From: Candidatus Moraniibacteriota bacterium
GTDB taxonomy: Bacteria > Patescibacteriota > Minisyncoccia > Moranbacterales > UBA11712
Length of the DNA: 54,593 nt
Assembly: GCA_030679895.1 (NCBI GenBank)
Contig: JAUXSN010000007.1
Location: 1-54,593, forward strand
Direction of reading: 5' to 3'
The position numbers and the translations under genes are program-made. The notes below the pieces were generated by a model. The model saw nothing but the letters and a program-made list of their open reading frames with translations, searched no databases and was not told the origin of the DNA. Of the stretch, positions 26,736 to 37,054 are shown one piece after another; the first letter of the stretch is position 1, and every line of letters begins with the position of its first letter.

Positions 26736-27779
26736 ATGAAATATTTAAAAGACATCGATTTTAAAAACAAACGTGTATTATTAAGGACGGACTTCAATGT
26801 TCCGCTTGAAAACGGGAAAGTGAAAGACGACTGGAGAATCCGGGCTGTTTTGCCAACCATAAAATATATCTTGAAGCAGCCCAAGTCCAAAATTGTCATC
26901 ATTTCTCACCTTGGCCGGCCGGAAGGAAAAATTGATCCTAAATTTTCACTACGCCCGGTGGCGAAAAAATTAGGCGAAATTATTGGCCGGAAAATCGTTT
27001 TTATTGAGGATATGCTAAACAACGAAGGAAATGATATCATAAGATCATTAGGAGAAGGGGAAATAGCGCTCGCGGAGAATATCCGATTCTATCCGGAAGA
27101 AGAAAAAGATGATGAAAATTTCGCCATTAATCTCTGTCATCATTTCGGAGTCTTTGTGAATGACGCTTTTAGCGCCACTCATCGCGCCCATGCAACAGTA
27201 GCTCAAATTCCCCGCTTCAAACCCAGTTGCGCCGGACTTTTGATGGAAAAAGAAATAGATGAATTATCAAAAGCCCTAAAGCCGCCAAAGAGGCCTTCGA
27301 TAGCCGTAATCGGAGGCGCGAAAATAGAAACAAAACTTCCCTTAATTGAAAGCCTGGCTGATATTTATGACGTTGTTTTGGTTGGGGGACGGGTAGCCGT
27401 CGAAGCTCAAGAAAAAAAGATAGCTTTTAAGCAGAATGTCGTTTTTCCCGACGATTATATAGACGGGACTCTCGACATCGGCCCCAAAACAACCGAGAAA
27501 TACAAAATGGCTATTTCAGCCGCGTCTTTTCTCGTCTGGAACGGCCCGATGGGAAAATTTGAAGAAGAAAAATACCGGAAAGGAACAGAGGAAATATATG
27601 CGGCTATTATCAGCTCGGACGCGTATAAAATCGCCGGGGGAGGCGAGTCGGTCGAATTTATCAATTCTCAAAATGGCGCGGATAAGTTCGATTTCATTTC
27701 CTCCGGCGGAGGAGCCATGCTCGAATTTTTGAGCGGAAAAAAATTGCCAGGAATCGTCGCTTTGGAAAACAACCTTTAA
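26736..27779 (+). CDS. pgk: Phosphoglycerate kinase (short)
   Basis: KRVLLRTDFNVPLENGKVKDDWRIRAVLPTIKYI; ISHLGRPEG; VWNGPMGKFE; SSGGGAMLEFLSGKKLPG. Confidence 0.97.
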   Translation: MKYLKDIDFKNKRVLLRTDFNVPLENGKVKDDWRIRAVLPTIKYILKQPKSKIVIISHLGRPEGKIDPKFSLRPVAKKLGEIIGRKIVFIEDMLNNEGNDIIRSLGEGEIALAENIRFYPEEEKDDENFAINLCHHFGVFVNDAFSATHRAHATVAQIPRFKPSCAGLLMEKEIDELSKALKPPKRPSIAVIGGAKIETKLPLIESLADIYDVVLVGGRVAVEAQEKKIAFKQNVVFPDDYIDGTLDIGPKTTEKYKMAISAASFLVWNGPMGKFEEEKYRKGTEEIYAAIISSDAYKIAGGGESVEFINSQNGADKFDFISSGGGAMLEFLSGKKLPGIVALENNL

Positions 27780-27812
27780 ATGCTATAATATTTACAGTTA
27801 AACACTTTTTTT

Positions 27813-29060
27813 ATGCCAAAAATAAAGAAAATTTCAGCTCTCGAAATTCTTGATTCAAGGGGAAATCCGACCGTAAAAGCGAACATAATTCTTGATAATG
27901 GTGTTGTCGGCGCCGCATCTGTTCCTTCAGGAGCTTCTACGGGAACATACGAAGCGTTGGAATTGCGCGATAGGGATACGCGCTATGGCGGATTGGGAGT
28001 TTTGAACGCGTGCGAAAATATCGAAAGAAATATCTCGAAAAAATTGATTGGATTCGATGCGGCTGATCAGAAAAAAATTGATGAGGCTATGATCGAACTT
28101 GACGGGACAGATGATAAATCGAATTTGGGAGCAAACGCCATCCTGGCAGTTTCTCTGGCAACGGCTCGCGCCGCAGCTAGCAGCGAAAATATTCCTTTGT
28201 ACGAATATCTTGCCGAAACGTTCAAATTTAAGAAGCCAAAAACAATGCCGACGGTTTTTTTCAATGTGATAAATGGCGGGGCGCATGCCGATTCAGGACT
28301 ATCTATCCAGGAATTTCAAATTATTCCCCGAGAATTCAAAAGTTTTTCTGAAAAACTGCGTGTGGCCAGTGAGGTATACCATAAACTCAAAGAACTTCTT
28401 GCGAATTCAGGCTATACGGTCGGCGTGGGAGACGAGGGCGGATTCGCGCCGAAACTCGACAGTCACAGTGAAGCCTTTGAATTTATCACGAGAGCCATCG
28501 AAGAAGCGGGATATAAGGAAAAAATCTCACTTGGGATTGATGCGGCCGCCTCGTATTTTTTCGACGCCAGCGAAAACAGCTATACGTTGAAACCGGAAAA
28601 TATTTCCCTTGAGCCTGAAAGGCTGATTGCTCTCTATCAGGAATGGATGAAAAAATACAACATTATTTCCCTTGAGGACGGACTTGCGGAAGATGATTTT
28701 GAAAGCTGGAAAAAAATGAATGAAAAAATCGGGCAAGATTTTTTGGTCGTCGGTGACGATCTCTTAGTGACTAATATCGGCCGCTTGGAAAAATCTCTCT
28801 CATTTTCTGCGGTAAATGCTGCAATTGTGAAGCCAAACCAGATCGGGACGCTCTCCGAAACGATGAATTTCATCAAAAAATGCCAGAAAAACAAAATCAA
28901 ATGCATTGTTTCTCATCGTAGTGGAGAAACAGAAGACGCTTTTGATGCCGACCTGGCTGTCGCCACGGGAGCAGAATACGTCAAATTCGGCGCGCCCTGC
29001 CGGGGAGAGCGCACGGCAAAATACAATCGAATGCTCGAAATAGAAAAGTTTATAATGTGA
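27813..29060 (+). CDS. eno: Enolase
   Basis: ALEILDSRGNPTVKANI; SVPSGASTGTYEALELRD; SHRSGETEDAFDADLAVA. Confidence 0.98.
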   Translation: MPKIKKISALEILDSRGNPTVKANIILDNGVVGAASVPSGASTGTYEALELRDRDTRYGGLGVLNACENIERNISKKLIGFDAADQKKIDEAMIELDGTDDKSNLGANAILAVSLATARAAASSENIPLYEYLAETFKFKKPKTMPTVFFNVINGGAHADSGLSIQEFQIIPREFKSFSEKLRVASEVYHKLKELLANSGYTVGVGDEGGFAPKLDSHSEAFEFITRAIEEAGYKEKISLGIDAAASYFFDASENSYTLKPENISLEPERLIALYQEWMKKYNIISLEDGLAEDDFESWKKMNEKIGQDFLVVGDDLLVTNIGRLEKSLSFSAVNAAIVKPNQIGTLSETMNFIKKCQKNKIKCIVSHRSGETEDAFDADLAVATGAEYVKFGAPCRGERTAKYNRMLEIEKFIM

Positions 29061-29075
29061 GTTTACTACCTCTAA

Positions 29076-30617
29076 ATGAAAAAAACAAAACCGACAATTC
29101 TTGCCATTCTTGACGGATGGGGAATTGGAGCAAAGGATGATACGAACGCGATTTGGCTTGCCAAGACGCCGGTTTTTGATTATTTATTCGAAAAATATCC
29201 TTATACGGAGCTGAACGCGACCGGTACGGCCGTCGGACTTGATAATCGCCAAACCAGCGGATCGGAAACCGGCCATATGAACATCGGCGCCGGCAGAATC
29301 GTGAAGCAGGATTCAAGAAAAATATCCGAAAGCATCAATACGGGAACTTTTTTTCATAATGCCGCCTTTCTTGGCGCGATTTCGCACGTCAAAAAGAATA
29401 AGGCGAACCTTCATCTCGCGGGACTATTGGGAAATGAAGACAGTCCGCACATGAGCCCTTACCATCTCGAAGCCCTTTTGCTTCTTGCAAAAAGAAACAA
29501 CGTAAAAAATGTCTTTATTCATTTTTTCACCGACGGGCGGGATTCATACCCCAAAAGCGCGCTGGCGCATCTCGCAGACTGGGAGAAGAGAATGAAGCAA
29601 ATCGGCGTAGGCAAAATCGCGAGCCTCATCGGCCGCTTTTACGCGATGGATCGGGCAAAAAATTGGGATCGGCTGAAAATCGCCTATGATCTTATGGTAT
29701 CCGGCAAGGGGAAAAAGTTCAGCGAGGCAAAGGGCGCCGTGAGATATTATTATCAAAATAAACTTACCGACGAATATATAAAACCATCGCTTATCGATGG
29801 AAAAGGGGAGAAGTTTGTTACAATAAACAATAATGATTCAGTAATATTTTTCAATCTTCGCTCTGATCGCGCCCGGCAGTTCGCGAAACTCTTTGTTCTT
29901 GAAAAATCAAAGGAAACAAAATTGCCTGTGCCGCGTCTCAAAAATTTGTATTTTGTCGCAATGACAAATTTTGGACCGGACCTTCCGGTGCATACCGCTT
30001 TTCAGGACCATCCGGTTAACGGAACATTGCCCGCTGCGCTTACAAAGTTTTCCCAGCTTTACATAGCCGAAACGGAAAAATTCGCGCATATAACGTATTT
30101 TTTGAATGGCGGCTATGCGGATGCTCTCAACGGCGAAGATCGCCTGATGATTCCGTCGCCCGTCACTGACAATTATGCCAAAATTCCGCAAATGTCAGCG
30201 GAAAAAATCACGCAAAAAGTTTTGGGATTTTTGAAAAAAGAAAAGTATAATTTTACGGCGATCAATTTTGCCAACGCCGATATGATCGGACATACCGGAG
30301 AAATAAAAGCGGCAGTCAAAGCGGTTGAATGCGTGGATAGAAATCTCGGAAAATTATATAAAGAGTTGCAAAAGTGCGGCGGAAATCTGATTGTCACCGC
30401 CGATCATGGAAATGCCGATTGTATGTGGGACAAAAAAGCGAAACTTCCGATGACCTTTCATACTAAAAATCCGGTGCCGTTTATTTTAGCCGGCGATAAA
30501 TATAAAAAAATTAAATTGCAATCGAACGGAGTTTTGGGAAATATCGCGCCGACCATTTGCGATGTTTTGCAAATCGGAAAATTACCGGAAATGAAACTTG
30601 AAAGTTTGCTAAAATAA
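29076..30617 (+). CDS. gpmI: 2,3-bisphosphoglycerate-independent phosphoglycerate mutase
   Basis: LAILDGWGIG; NATGTAVGL...TSGSETGHMNIGAGRIV; HFFTDGRDSYP; NFANADMIGHTG; TADHGNAD. Confidence 0.97.
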   Translation: MKKTKPTILAILDGWGIGAKDDTNAIWLAKTPVFDYLFEKYPYTELNATGTAVGLDNRQTSGSETGHMNIGAGRIVKQDSRKISESINTGTFFHNAAFLGAISHVKKNKANLHLAGLLGNEDSPHMSPYHLEALLLLAKRNNVKNVFIHFFTDGRDSYPKSALAHLADWEKRMKQIGVGKIASLIGRFYAMDRAKNWDRLKIAYDLMVSGKGKKFSEAKGAVRYYYQNKLTDEYIKPSLIDGKGEKFVTINNNDSVIFFNLRSDRARQFAKLFVLEKSKETKLPVPRLKNLYFVAMTNFGPDLPVHTAFQDHPVNGTLPAALTKFSQLYIAETEKFAHITYFLNGGYADALNGEDRLMIPSPVTDNYAKIPQMSAEKITQKVLGFLKKEKYNFTAINFANADMIGHTGEIKAAVKAVECVDRNLGKLYKELQKCGGNLIVTADHGNADCMWDKKAKLPMTFHTKNPVPFILAGDKYKKIKLQSNGVLGNIAPTICDVLQIGKLPEMKLESLLK

Positions 30618-30634
30618 TTCATAATTTTTCAAAA

Positions 30635-31609
30635 ATGAAATACGATCTCGTCGCTATCGGCTCGGCCGTCAAAGATATCTTTCTTGTCACTGATCGGGGA
30701 AAAATTTTCAAAACTCCGAAAGATAAATTGGCCCCCGAATGGCTGGGGTTTGAATTGGGAGAAAAAATATGCGTGAGTGAAGAATACGAATGCCTGGGAG
30801 GAGTGGCTGCCAGCGTCGCAATCGGGACGACCAAATTAAATTTGAAAACAGGCATCGTTTCCACCTTGGTCGCCAATTATGACTGGATTGCGGGAGAACT
30901 GAAAAAACATAGAATCGATACAAAATATCTTGCGAAACACATTCCCCAGCTTCTGTCTCTTTCCGTCATCATTGTGGACAAATATACCAGCGAACGGGTA
31001 ATTTTATACAACCAATCCTCCGGAAAAATTGATATAGACCTCCTGAAAATGCCAAAAGCCGAATACTATTGCGTCTCGTCCCTGACCGGAAAATGGGCCA
31101 AAAATGTGCTTAAAATTGTTGATTTTCTAAAGAAAAATAAGGCAAAATTGATCATCCTTCCCAGCACCAACCAAATCCGGGAGGGATTCAACGATCTTAA
31201 AAAACTTTTAGGAGCGGCGGAAATCCTCATTCTGAACCGCAACGAAGCCGTTGAAATAGCCAGCCATCTCAAAATAAAAGATTTCGGCATGAAAAATTTG
31301 TTCAAAGTCCTCCATGATCTCGGCCCTAAAACCATTTGTATCACCGACGGAACAAAAGGGGCTTGGTCCAGCGACGGAAAGCAAATCCTCCACAGCCCGA
31401 TAATAAAAGTGAAAGCCGTTGATTCTACCGGCGCCGGCGACGCGTTCGCCAGCGGATTTCTGGGATTTTATCTCAAAGGCGCCACTCTCGAAGCTTCTCT
31501 CAAGGCCGGAGTCATTAACAGCGCCAGCGTCGTGAAATACGTGGGAACGATGAAGGGACTCCTGACGAAAAAAGAAATATTGGGAGATCCTAACCTTTCC
31601 CAATATTAA
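30635..31609 (+). CDS. PfkB-family sugar/nucleoside kinase
   Basis: C-terminal DSTGAGDAFASGFLGFYL; N-terminal ECLGGVAASVAIG. Confidence 0.9.
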   Translation: MKYDLVAIGSAVKDIFLVTDRGKIFKTPKDKLAPEWLGFELGEKICVSEEYECLGGVAASVAIGTTKLNLKTGIVSTLVANYDWIAGELKKHRIDTKYLAKHIPQLLSLSVIIVDKYTSERVILYNQSSGKIDIDLLKMPKAEYYCVSSLTGKWAKNVLKIVDFLKKNKAKLIILPSTNQIREGFNDLKKLLGAAEILILNRNEAVEIASHLKIKDFGMKNLFKVLHDLGPKTICITDGTKGAWSSDGKQILHSPIIKVKAVDSTGAGDAFASGFLGFYLKGATLEASLKAGVINSASVVKYVGTMKGLLTKKEILGDPNLSQY

Positions 31610-31661
31610 ATGTCAGGAAAACGGAAGAGCCTTTTTTTGGCTTTTGTGCTATAATTTGACC

Positions 31662-33740
31662 ATGAGAAACCTCGAATCTTTTTTCAATCCCCGTTCTATC
31701 GCCATCGTCGGCGCATCGCCCCATAAGGGAAAAATGGGAAATGTTATTTTGCGAAATATCCGTTCGGCCGGCTGGAAAGGCCGGATTTTCTGCGTTAATC
31801 CCAGCCACAAAAAGATCGGGGATCTGGCCTGCTTTTCCAAGTTAAGCGATATTGGAAAAAATATTGATCTGGTCCTGGTTGCCATTCCAGCTCCTTTTAT
31901 TAATGAGGCAATCGAGAATGGCGCAGGATCAATTCCAAAAATATCCAATTTTGTCGTCATTTCATCGGGCTTCAAGGAAACCGGTCCGGATGGGAAAAAA
32001 CGCGAGGAAGAACTGGCCGGGCTCGCTAAAAAATATCAACTGAATATTCTGGGGCCGAATTGTCTTGGATTTATCAATCCAAGATTAAAGCTAAACGCCA
32101 GTTTCACATCGGGTAATTTTAAACCCGGAAAAGCCGCGATCGTATCCCAATCCGGAGCGCTCGGGGTAGCTCTTCTCGATTGGACGGAGAATTTATCGCT
32201 TGGTTTTTCAAAAGTGATCTCTATCGGAAACAAAGCCGATCTCGATGAAACTGAAATCACGGATTATCTTGCCGGCGATAAAGATACCCAGGCGCTGGCC
32301 CTTTATCTCGAGGACATCAAAAACGGTCCTGATTTTATTTCATCAATAAGCAAAATAATCAATGAAAAACCGGTCTTCGTATTGAAAGCCGGAAAAAATA
32401 CCGTCGGGCAAAAAGCCATTTCTTCCCATACCGGATCGCTGGCGCAAGATGAGGCTGTTATTTCGGCGATTTTCGCGAAATTGGGCGTCATAGAAGCTAA
32501 AAATATCGCCGAATTTCAAGATTTGATCCTATATACCAGTTCCGATTCCGTCCCGAGAAAAAAAGAAGTGATCATTGTCACAAACGCGGGCGGACCCGGC
32601 GTTTTGGCCGCCGATTATGTCGGAAAATCAAAATCCATAAAATTGCTCGATTTCCCGGAAGATTTTAAAAAAGAGCTGAAAAAGCATCTTCCGGAAAGCG
32701 CTTCTGTCGAAAATCCGATTGATGTCATAGGGGACGCCCCGCCGGAAAGATACGCGGATGTTTTGGAGCGTATTTCCCGAAAATATCCGGCTCATCCCAT
32801 TTTGATTATCCTGACGCCCCAATCCCAGACTGATCCGGAAAAAGTCGCTAAAATCCTCGTTAATTTCAAGAAAAAATTTCCCGTACTGACCACTTGCTTT
32901 ATGGGCGGAGTGAAAATTCAAAAGGCGATAGAAAATTTGCATAAAAACGGCGTGGCCAATTTTGAAAGTCCGGAACGGGCTCTGGCTGTCATTAAAAAAC
33001 TTGTCCGGTTCAATTCTGTCGAAAAAAAGCCGGTACTAAGCGCGGAACAGGAAGAGATTAAGCTGAAATACAAGGTAAATTCCATTTTGCAGTCGGCCGT
33101 CTGCCAAAAACGAGAGATGCTTTATTGGAATGAAACCAAAAAAATATTTGAGAATTACGGCCTGAAACTGGCGCCATCCATATCGGCCGGGGAAGGAAAA
33201 ATAATGAATTTTAAAAAAATAAAGTATCCTTGCGCTCTGAAAACCGATGATCCGAAGATTATTCACCGCTGGGATAAAAAGGCCGTCATCCTGAATATTC
33301 AAAACAAACGGGAATTGAAAACCGCTTTCCGAAAAATCCAAAAGACGACCGGGACAAAAAACTTGTTAGTTCAGCCTATGGCCAAGCCCGGCCTTGAGCT
33401 GATTATCGGACTAAAAAGGGACAAATCCTTCGGACCGGTAATTGTCTGCGGCTTGGGCGGAACATTCACCGAAATCTGGAAGGATCGGGTGATTCTAATC
33501 CCTCCTTTGACCGCCGCCCAAATTTCGGAGGAGCTGAAAAAACTGCGAATTTTCCCCATTCTCAAGGGATATCGCCGGGACAAGGGCTATAATTTGAAAG
33601 AAATCGCTAACATCATCCTGGCTCTCCAAAATATGGCCGTGGAAAATCAGGATATATCCGGAATTGATATTAACCCTGTCATGGTTTATAATGATGGCAG
33701 CAAATATCAGATTCTGGACGCAAAAGTATATACTAATTAA
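31662..33740 (+). CDS. ADP-forming acetyl-CoA (acyl-CoA) synthetase, alpha-beta fusion
   Basis: CoA-binding domain SIAIVGASPHKGKMG; NILGPNCLGFINP; VSQSGALGVALLDW; ATP-grasp C-terminal half. Confidence 0.93.
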   Translation: MRNLESFFNPRSIAIVGASPHKGKMGNVILRNIRSAGWKGRIFCVNPSHKKIGDLACFSKLSDIGKNIDLVLVAIPAPFINEAIENGAGSIPKISNFVVISSGFKETGPDGKKREEELAGLAKKYQLNILGPNCLGFINPRLKLNASFTSGNFKPGKAAIVSQSGALGVALLDWTENLSLGFSKVISIGNKADLDETEITDYLAGDKDTQALALYLEDIKNGPDFISSISKIINEKPVFVLKAGKNTVGQKAISSHTGSLAQDEAVISAIFAKLGVIEAKNIAEFQDLILYTSSDSVPRKKEVIIVTNAGGPGVLAADYVGKSKSIKLLDFPEDFKKELKKHLPESASVENPIDVIGDAPPERYADVLERISRKYPAHPILIILTPQSQTDPEKVAKILVNFKKKFPVLTTCFMGGVKIQKAIENLHKNGVANFESPERALAVIKKLVRFNSVEKKPVLSAEQEEIKLKYKVNSILQSAVCQKREMLYWNETKKIFENYGLKLAPSISAGEGKIMNFKKIKYPCALKTDDPKIIHRWDKKAVILNIQNKRELKTAFRKIQKTTGTKNLLVQPMAKPGLELIIGLKRDKSFGPVIVCGLGGTFTEIWKDRVILIPPLTAAQISEELKKLRIFPILKGYRRDKGYNLKEIANIILALQNMAVENQDISGIDINPVMVYNDGSKYQILDAKVYTN

Positions 33741-33753
33741 TAACTTTAAAAAT

Positions 33754-34320
33754 ATGCCGGACAGTAGTTACAAAATATTAATCGTAGACGATGATGATGT
33801 TATTCGGGAAACCTATGCTCAGATATTCAAACAAAAGAAAGCCGAAGTGATCAGCGCCAAAGACGGCGTGGAAGGGCTTGATCTGGCAACGAAAGAAATG
33901 CCGGATGTGATTATGACCGGAATCATCATGCCCCGGATGGACGGTTTTCAGCTGATCAAGGCGCTCAAGGAAAATGTTCAGACCGCGGTTATTCCCATCG
34001 CCGTCCTTTCTCACCTGGGGCGGGAAGAAGATCGAAAAAAAACCGAGGAGCTGGGGATTACTAATTTTATCGTTCAGGGATCTGTAACTCCGAACGAGCT
34101 TGTCGACAGGATAAAAAACATGACTCATGCCAGTGGATCATTCAAATTGAGTTTTGATCCGTACGCCTGGGACGCGCCAAGGCTCGCGAAAACTCTTGAC
34201 GGGAAAAATTTAAGCTGCCCGAACTGCCAGGAAAAATTGATTATGGAAGTGACGGCAAAAAAAGAAGGACGCGGTTTCGATGGAATTTTGAAGTGTCCGA
34301 AGTGCGATTATTCGACATAG
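33754..34320 (+). CDS. Pseudo-receiver domain protein with C-terminal zinc-ribbon-like CxxC pair
   Basis: REC fold sequence ILIVDDDDVIRE...MPDVIMTGIIMPRMDGFQLIKAL...FIVQGSVTP; C-terminal LSCPNCQEKL...LKCPKCDYST. Confidence 0.88.
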   Translation: MPDSSYKILIVDDDDVIRETYAQIFKQKKAEVISAKDGVEGLDLATKEMPDVIMTGIIMPRMDGFQLIKALKENVQTAVIPIAVLSHLGREEDRKKTEELGITNFIVQGSVTPNELVDRIKNMTHASGSFKLSFDPYAWDAPRLAKTLDGKNLSCPNCQEKLIMEVTAKKEGRGFDGILKCPKCDYST

Positions 34321-34334
34321 CTAACCGATAAATA

Positions 34335-36044
34335 ATGAAATGGATCCTGAAGCCGTCTCCCGAAATACCAGGGGAGTTACAATCTGTTTCCTTGAATCCT
34401 ATTACCCTTCAGCTTTTGGTTCAAAGGGGTTTTTTTTCAAAAGTTGACATTCAAAAGTTCCTCAACTCGAGTTATGATGACCTGCACTCCCCGGATGGCC
34501 TCGCGGGAGTGAAGGAAGCGGTTGACAGATTGGCAAAAGCGATTAAAAAAAAGGAAAAAGTGGCTATTTACGGGGATTATGACGCCGACGGGATCACCTC
34601 GACTGTTCTCCTCAAGGAAGTTTTGGAAAAAGTGGGCCTAAGCGCCGAAACTTATATTCCGGATCGCAATAAGGAAGGCTACGGACTTAATGAAAAAGCG
34701 CTGGATATGATAAAGGCTGATTACGGCGCCGACCTTCTTATCACGGTTGATTGCGGAATATCAAATAAAGATGAAATAGAATACGCCCGCAAGAAAGGAA
34801 TGGGAGTGATTGTCATCGACCATCATTCCATTCCGAAAGCGCTTCCTCAAAATTGCATTCTGATCAATCCGAAACTTCCCGGCCAAGAATATCCTTTCAA
34901 GGATCTGGCCGGTGTGGGAGTGGTCTTCAAATTCGCTCAAGCCTTGTGGAAAAAAATAATTCCGGAAAAAGAAGCTCATTTGAAATGGTTTCTGGATCTG
35001 GTCGCTATCGGAACGGTCGCTGATTGCGTACCCTTGATCGATGAAAACAGGATATTTGCCAAATTCGGCCTTATTGTCCTTCAAAAAACCAAGCGGCTGG
35101 GAATCCAGGAGATCATTAAAACGGCCAGGCTTAATATTGATGAAAAGAATCCTCCCAGCGTGGAAAATATCGGCTATCAAATCGGACCGCGATTCAACGC
35201 GGCTGGCAGAATGGACCATGCCGACCTCACCTTGAATCTTTTGACGGGAAAAGATCCGGTGAAAGCCCGGATTCTGGCCCTTGAACTTGAAAGTATGAAC
35301 AGCGCGAGGCAAAAAATAACCCAGCAAGTCCTGGGCGAGATAAAAAGCACTCTGGAGCCCGGAAAGGATTACCGGCTGATCATCCGAAAGGGCGCTCACT
35401 GGCCGATGGGGATACTTGGCGTCGTAGCCGGAAAAATTGCCGACGAATATTATTGTCCGGTTTTTATTCTTCGCGAAAATAAAGATCTTATTGAAGGATC
35501 CGGCCGCAGCATCGAGGCTTTCGATCTTATTTCGGCTGTCAGTCGACTTGATGATTTGGTGGAGAAATACGGAGGACATTCGCAGGCTATGGGCCTCAAA
35601 ATAAAACCGGAAAATCTTCCCAAATTTGAAAAAAGGCTGGAGAAATTAATCAAAGACGTTTATAATGAAGAAGCATGGGGGAAAGCCATCCATGTTGACG
35701 CGGAAATAGCCACCGAAAAAATAGACTGGGATCTTTTTTCCGAGACGCGGAAATTGGAGCCTTTTGGAGAAGGCAATCGCGAACCTGTTTTTCTTTCCCA
35801 TAACTTGCTAGTGCGAGAAATGAATCTTGTCGGAAACGGACAAAAACACATCAAATTTTCTTTCAGTCTCGATAAGGATAAAAAAATAATCGAAGGAATA
35901 TTTTTTAAAGGCGCTGAAATTTTTTCGCAGATGAAAAAGGGGGAAACCATATCCGCGGTTTATAATCTGAAATCAAACAAATGGAACGGGAGCCAAAAAC
36001 TGGAACTGAATATTATTGACATTCACAACAAGCAATATGGATAA
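34335..36044 (+). CDS. recJ: Single-stranded-DNA-specific exonuclease RecJ
   Basis: YGDYDADGITSTVLLKEVL; DCGISN; VIDHHSIP; GPRFNAAGRMDHADLTLNLL; EGSGRSIEAFDL; GGHSQAMGL. Confidence 0.96.
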   Translation: MKWILKPSPEIPGELQSVSLNPITLQLLVQRGFFSKVDIQKFLNSSYDDLHSPDGLAGVKEAVDRLAKAIKKKEKVAIYGDYDADGITSTVLLKEVLEKVGLSAETYIPDRNKEGYGLNEKALDMIKADYGADLLITVDCGISNKDEIEYARKKGMGVIVIDHHSIPKALPQNCILINPKLPGQEYPFKDLAGVGVVFKFAQALWKKIIPEKEAHLKWFLDLVAIGTVADCVPLIDENRIFAKFGLIVLQKTKRLGIQEIIKTARLNIDEKNPPSVENIGYQIGPRFNAAGRMDHADLTLNLLTGKDPVKARILALELESMNSARQKITQQVLGEIKSTLEPGKDYRLIIRKGAHWPMGILGVVAGKIADEYYCPVFILRENKDLIEGSGRSIEAFDLISAVSRLDDLVEKYGGHSQAMGLKIKPENLPKFEKRLEKLIKDVYNEEAWGKAIHVDAEIATEKIDWDLFSETRKLEPFGEGNREPVFLSHNLLVREMNLVGNGQKHIKFSFSLDKDKKIIEGIFFKGAEIFSQMKKGETISAVYNLKSNKWNGSQKLELNIIDIHNKQYG

Positions 36045-36474
36045 GATCAAAATTTTTTCTGACGGCGCCGCGCGGGGCAATCCCGGACCTTCATCCATCG
36101 GCGTCGTAATCGAGGCTGACGGAAAGAAAAAAACTTATCGGGAATTTATCGGTTATGCCACCAATAATGAAGCCGAATATAAAGCTCTGATTTTCGCCCT
36201 GCAGAAAGTAAAACTGCTTTTTGGCAAGACAAAATCAAAAACTTTAAGCCTTGATTGTTATCTCGACAGTGAACTGGTTGTCAAACAGCTGAATCACGAA
36301 TATAAGGTGAACGAAGAGAATATTCAGAAACTTTTTCTTTTGGTCTGGAATTTATCCATCGATTTCAAGGATGTCAGTTACAGCCATATTCCAAGAGCAA
36401 AAAACGCGGAAGCGGACAGGCTGGCTAATTTAGCCCTTGACGAAGCCACCAGAGCCCAAAGCCGGATGTTCTAA
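36037..36474 (+). CDS. RNase H-like protein
   Basis: KIFSDGAARGNPGPSSIGVVIE; TNNEAEYKALIFAL; DSELVVKQLNHEY; NAEADRLANLAL. Confidence 0.93.
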   Translation: MDKIKIFSDGAARGNPGPSSIGVVIEADGKKKTYREFIGYATNNEAEYKALIFALQKVKLLFGKTKSKTLSLDCYLDSELVVKQLNHEYKVNEENIQKLFLLVWNLSIDFKDVSYSHIPRAKNAEADRLANLALDEATRAQSRMF

Positions 36475-36498
36475 AATAGCTTATTTAAGCTATTTTTT
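36473..36498 (+). terminator. Rho-independent terminator after the RNase H gene
   Basis: AAAATAGCTTA-TT-TAAGCTATTTT followed by TT. Confidence 0.85.
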
Positions 36499-36510
36499 AT
36501 TTATTTAACA

Positions 36511-36539
36511 TTGACAAAACCCTGGAAATAAAGTAGCAT
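36511..36539 (+). promoter_or_regulatory. Sigma70-like promoter for rnpB
   Basis: TTGACA - 17 nt - TAGCAT. Confidence 0.7.
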
Positions 36540-36544
36540 CATTA

Positions 36545-36955
36545 GGTTAGTCAAGCTGGATAATCGCTCGTTTAACCCTCAAAAGTTAAGCGGGAGGAAA
36601 GTCCGGACACCTGCCCGCGTTATTGCGGGTATACTATGGGCAGTGGGTAACCCCCACCGGATGCATTGAAAGATGCATTTAGGGAAAGTGCCACAGAGAC
36701 TATACTGTCCCGCTTAGCGGGAGAAAGGTGAAAAGCCGATTAATGTTTATTTTGCTTTTGTGAAATAAGCTGTAATTGGAGCCGACTGGCGACAGTCGGA
36801 ACTCGGCAAACCCTGCCTGGTGCAAGTCTGTGTCTCCCGGCGTTTCATCGGGAGAAAGACGCTCGATCCCGATAGTAATATCGGGGCTAGATAAATGATT
36901 ATCTCTTTCGCCTTTGGCGAATAGACAGAATCCGGCTTATAGGCTTCGGCTAACA
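36545..36955 (+). ncRNA. rnpB: RNase P RNA
   Basis: GGGAGGAAAGTCCGGACAC near the 5' end; CACAGAGACTATAC; GGCAAACCCTGCCTGGTGCAAG; AGACAGAATCCGGCTTATAGGC at the 3' end; terminal GTTAG/CTAAC pairing. Confidence 0.93.
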
Positions 36956-36960
36956 ACAGC

Positions 36961-37045
36961 CTATGAACTACGAATATACGAATGGCTAATTCCAGAAAAT
37001 TCGTAATTCGTATATTCGTAGAGCGTAGCGTATTCGTAATTCGTA
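36961..37045. repeat. Heptad-word inverted repeat between rnpB and the sugar transferase
   Basis: CTACGAATATACGAAT (36968-36983) / ATTCGTATATTCGTAG (37006-37021), 16-bp perfect arms, plus further TTACGAA/CTACGAA words. Confidence 0.9.
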
Positions 37046-37054
37046 GAGAAATCC

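Noticed and set aside
31625-31645. Terminator between the PfkB kinase and acetyl-CoA synthetase (AAGAGCC-T7-GGCTTTT)
   Set aside because: Stem has only 4 strong pairs and a T-rich loop; too weak to call.
36961-37045. Possible CRISPR array
   Set aside because: The units are 7-8 nt words without unique spacers of about 30 nt; no cas genes in the window.
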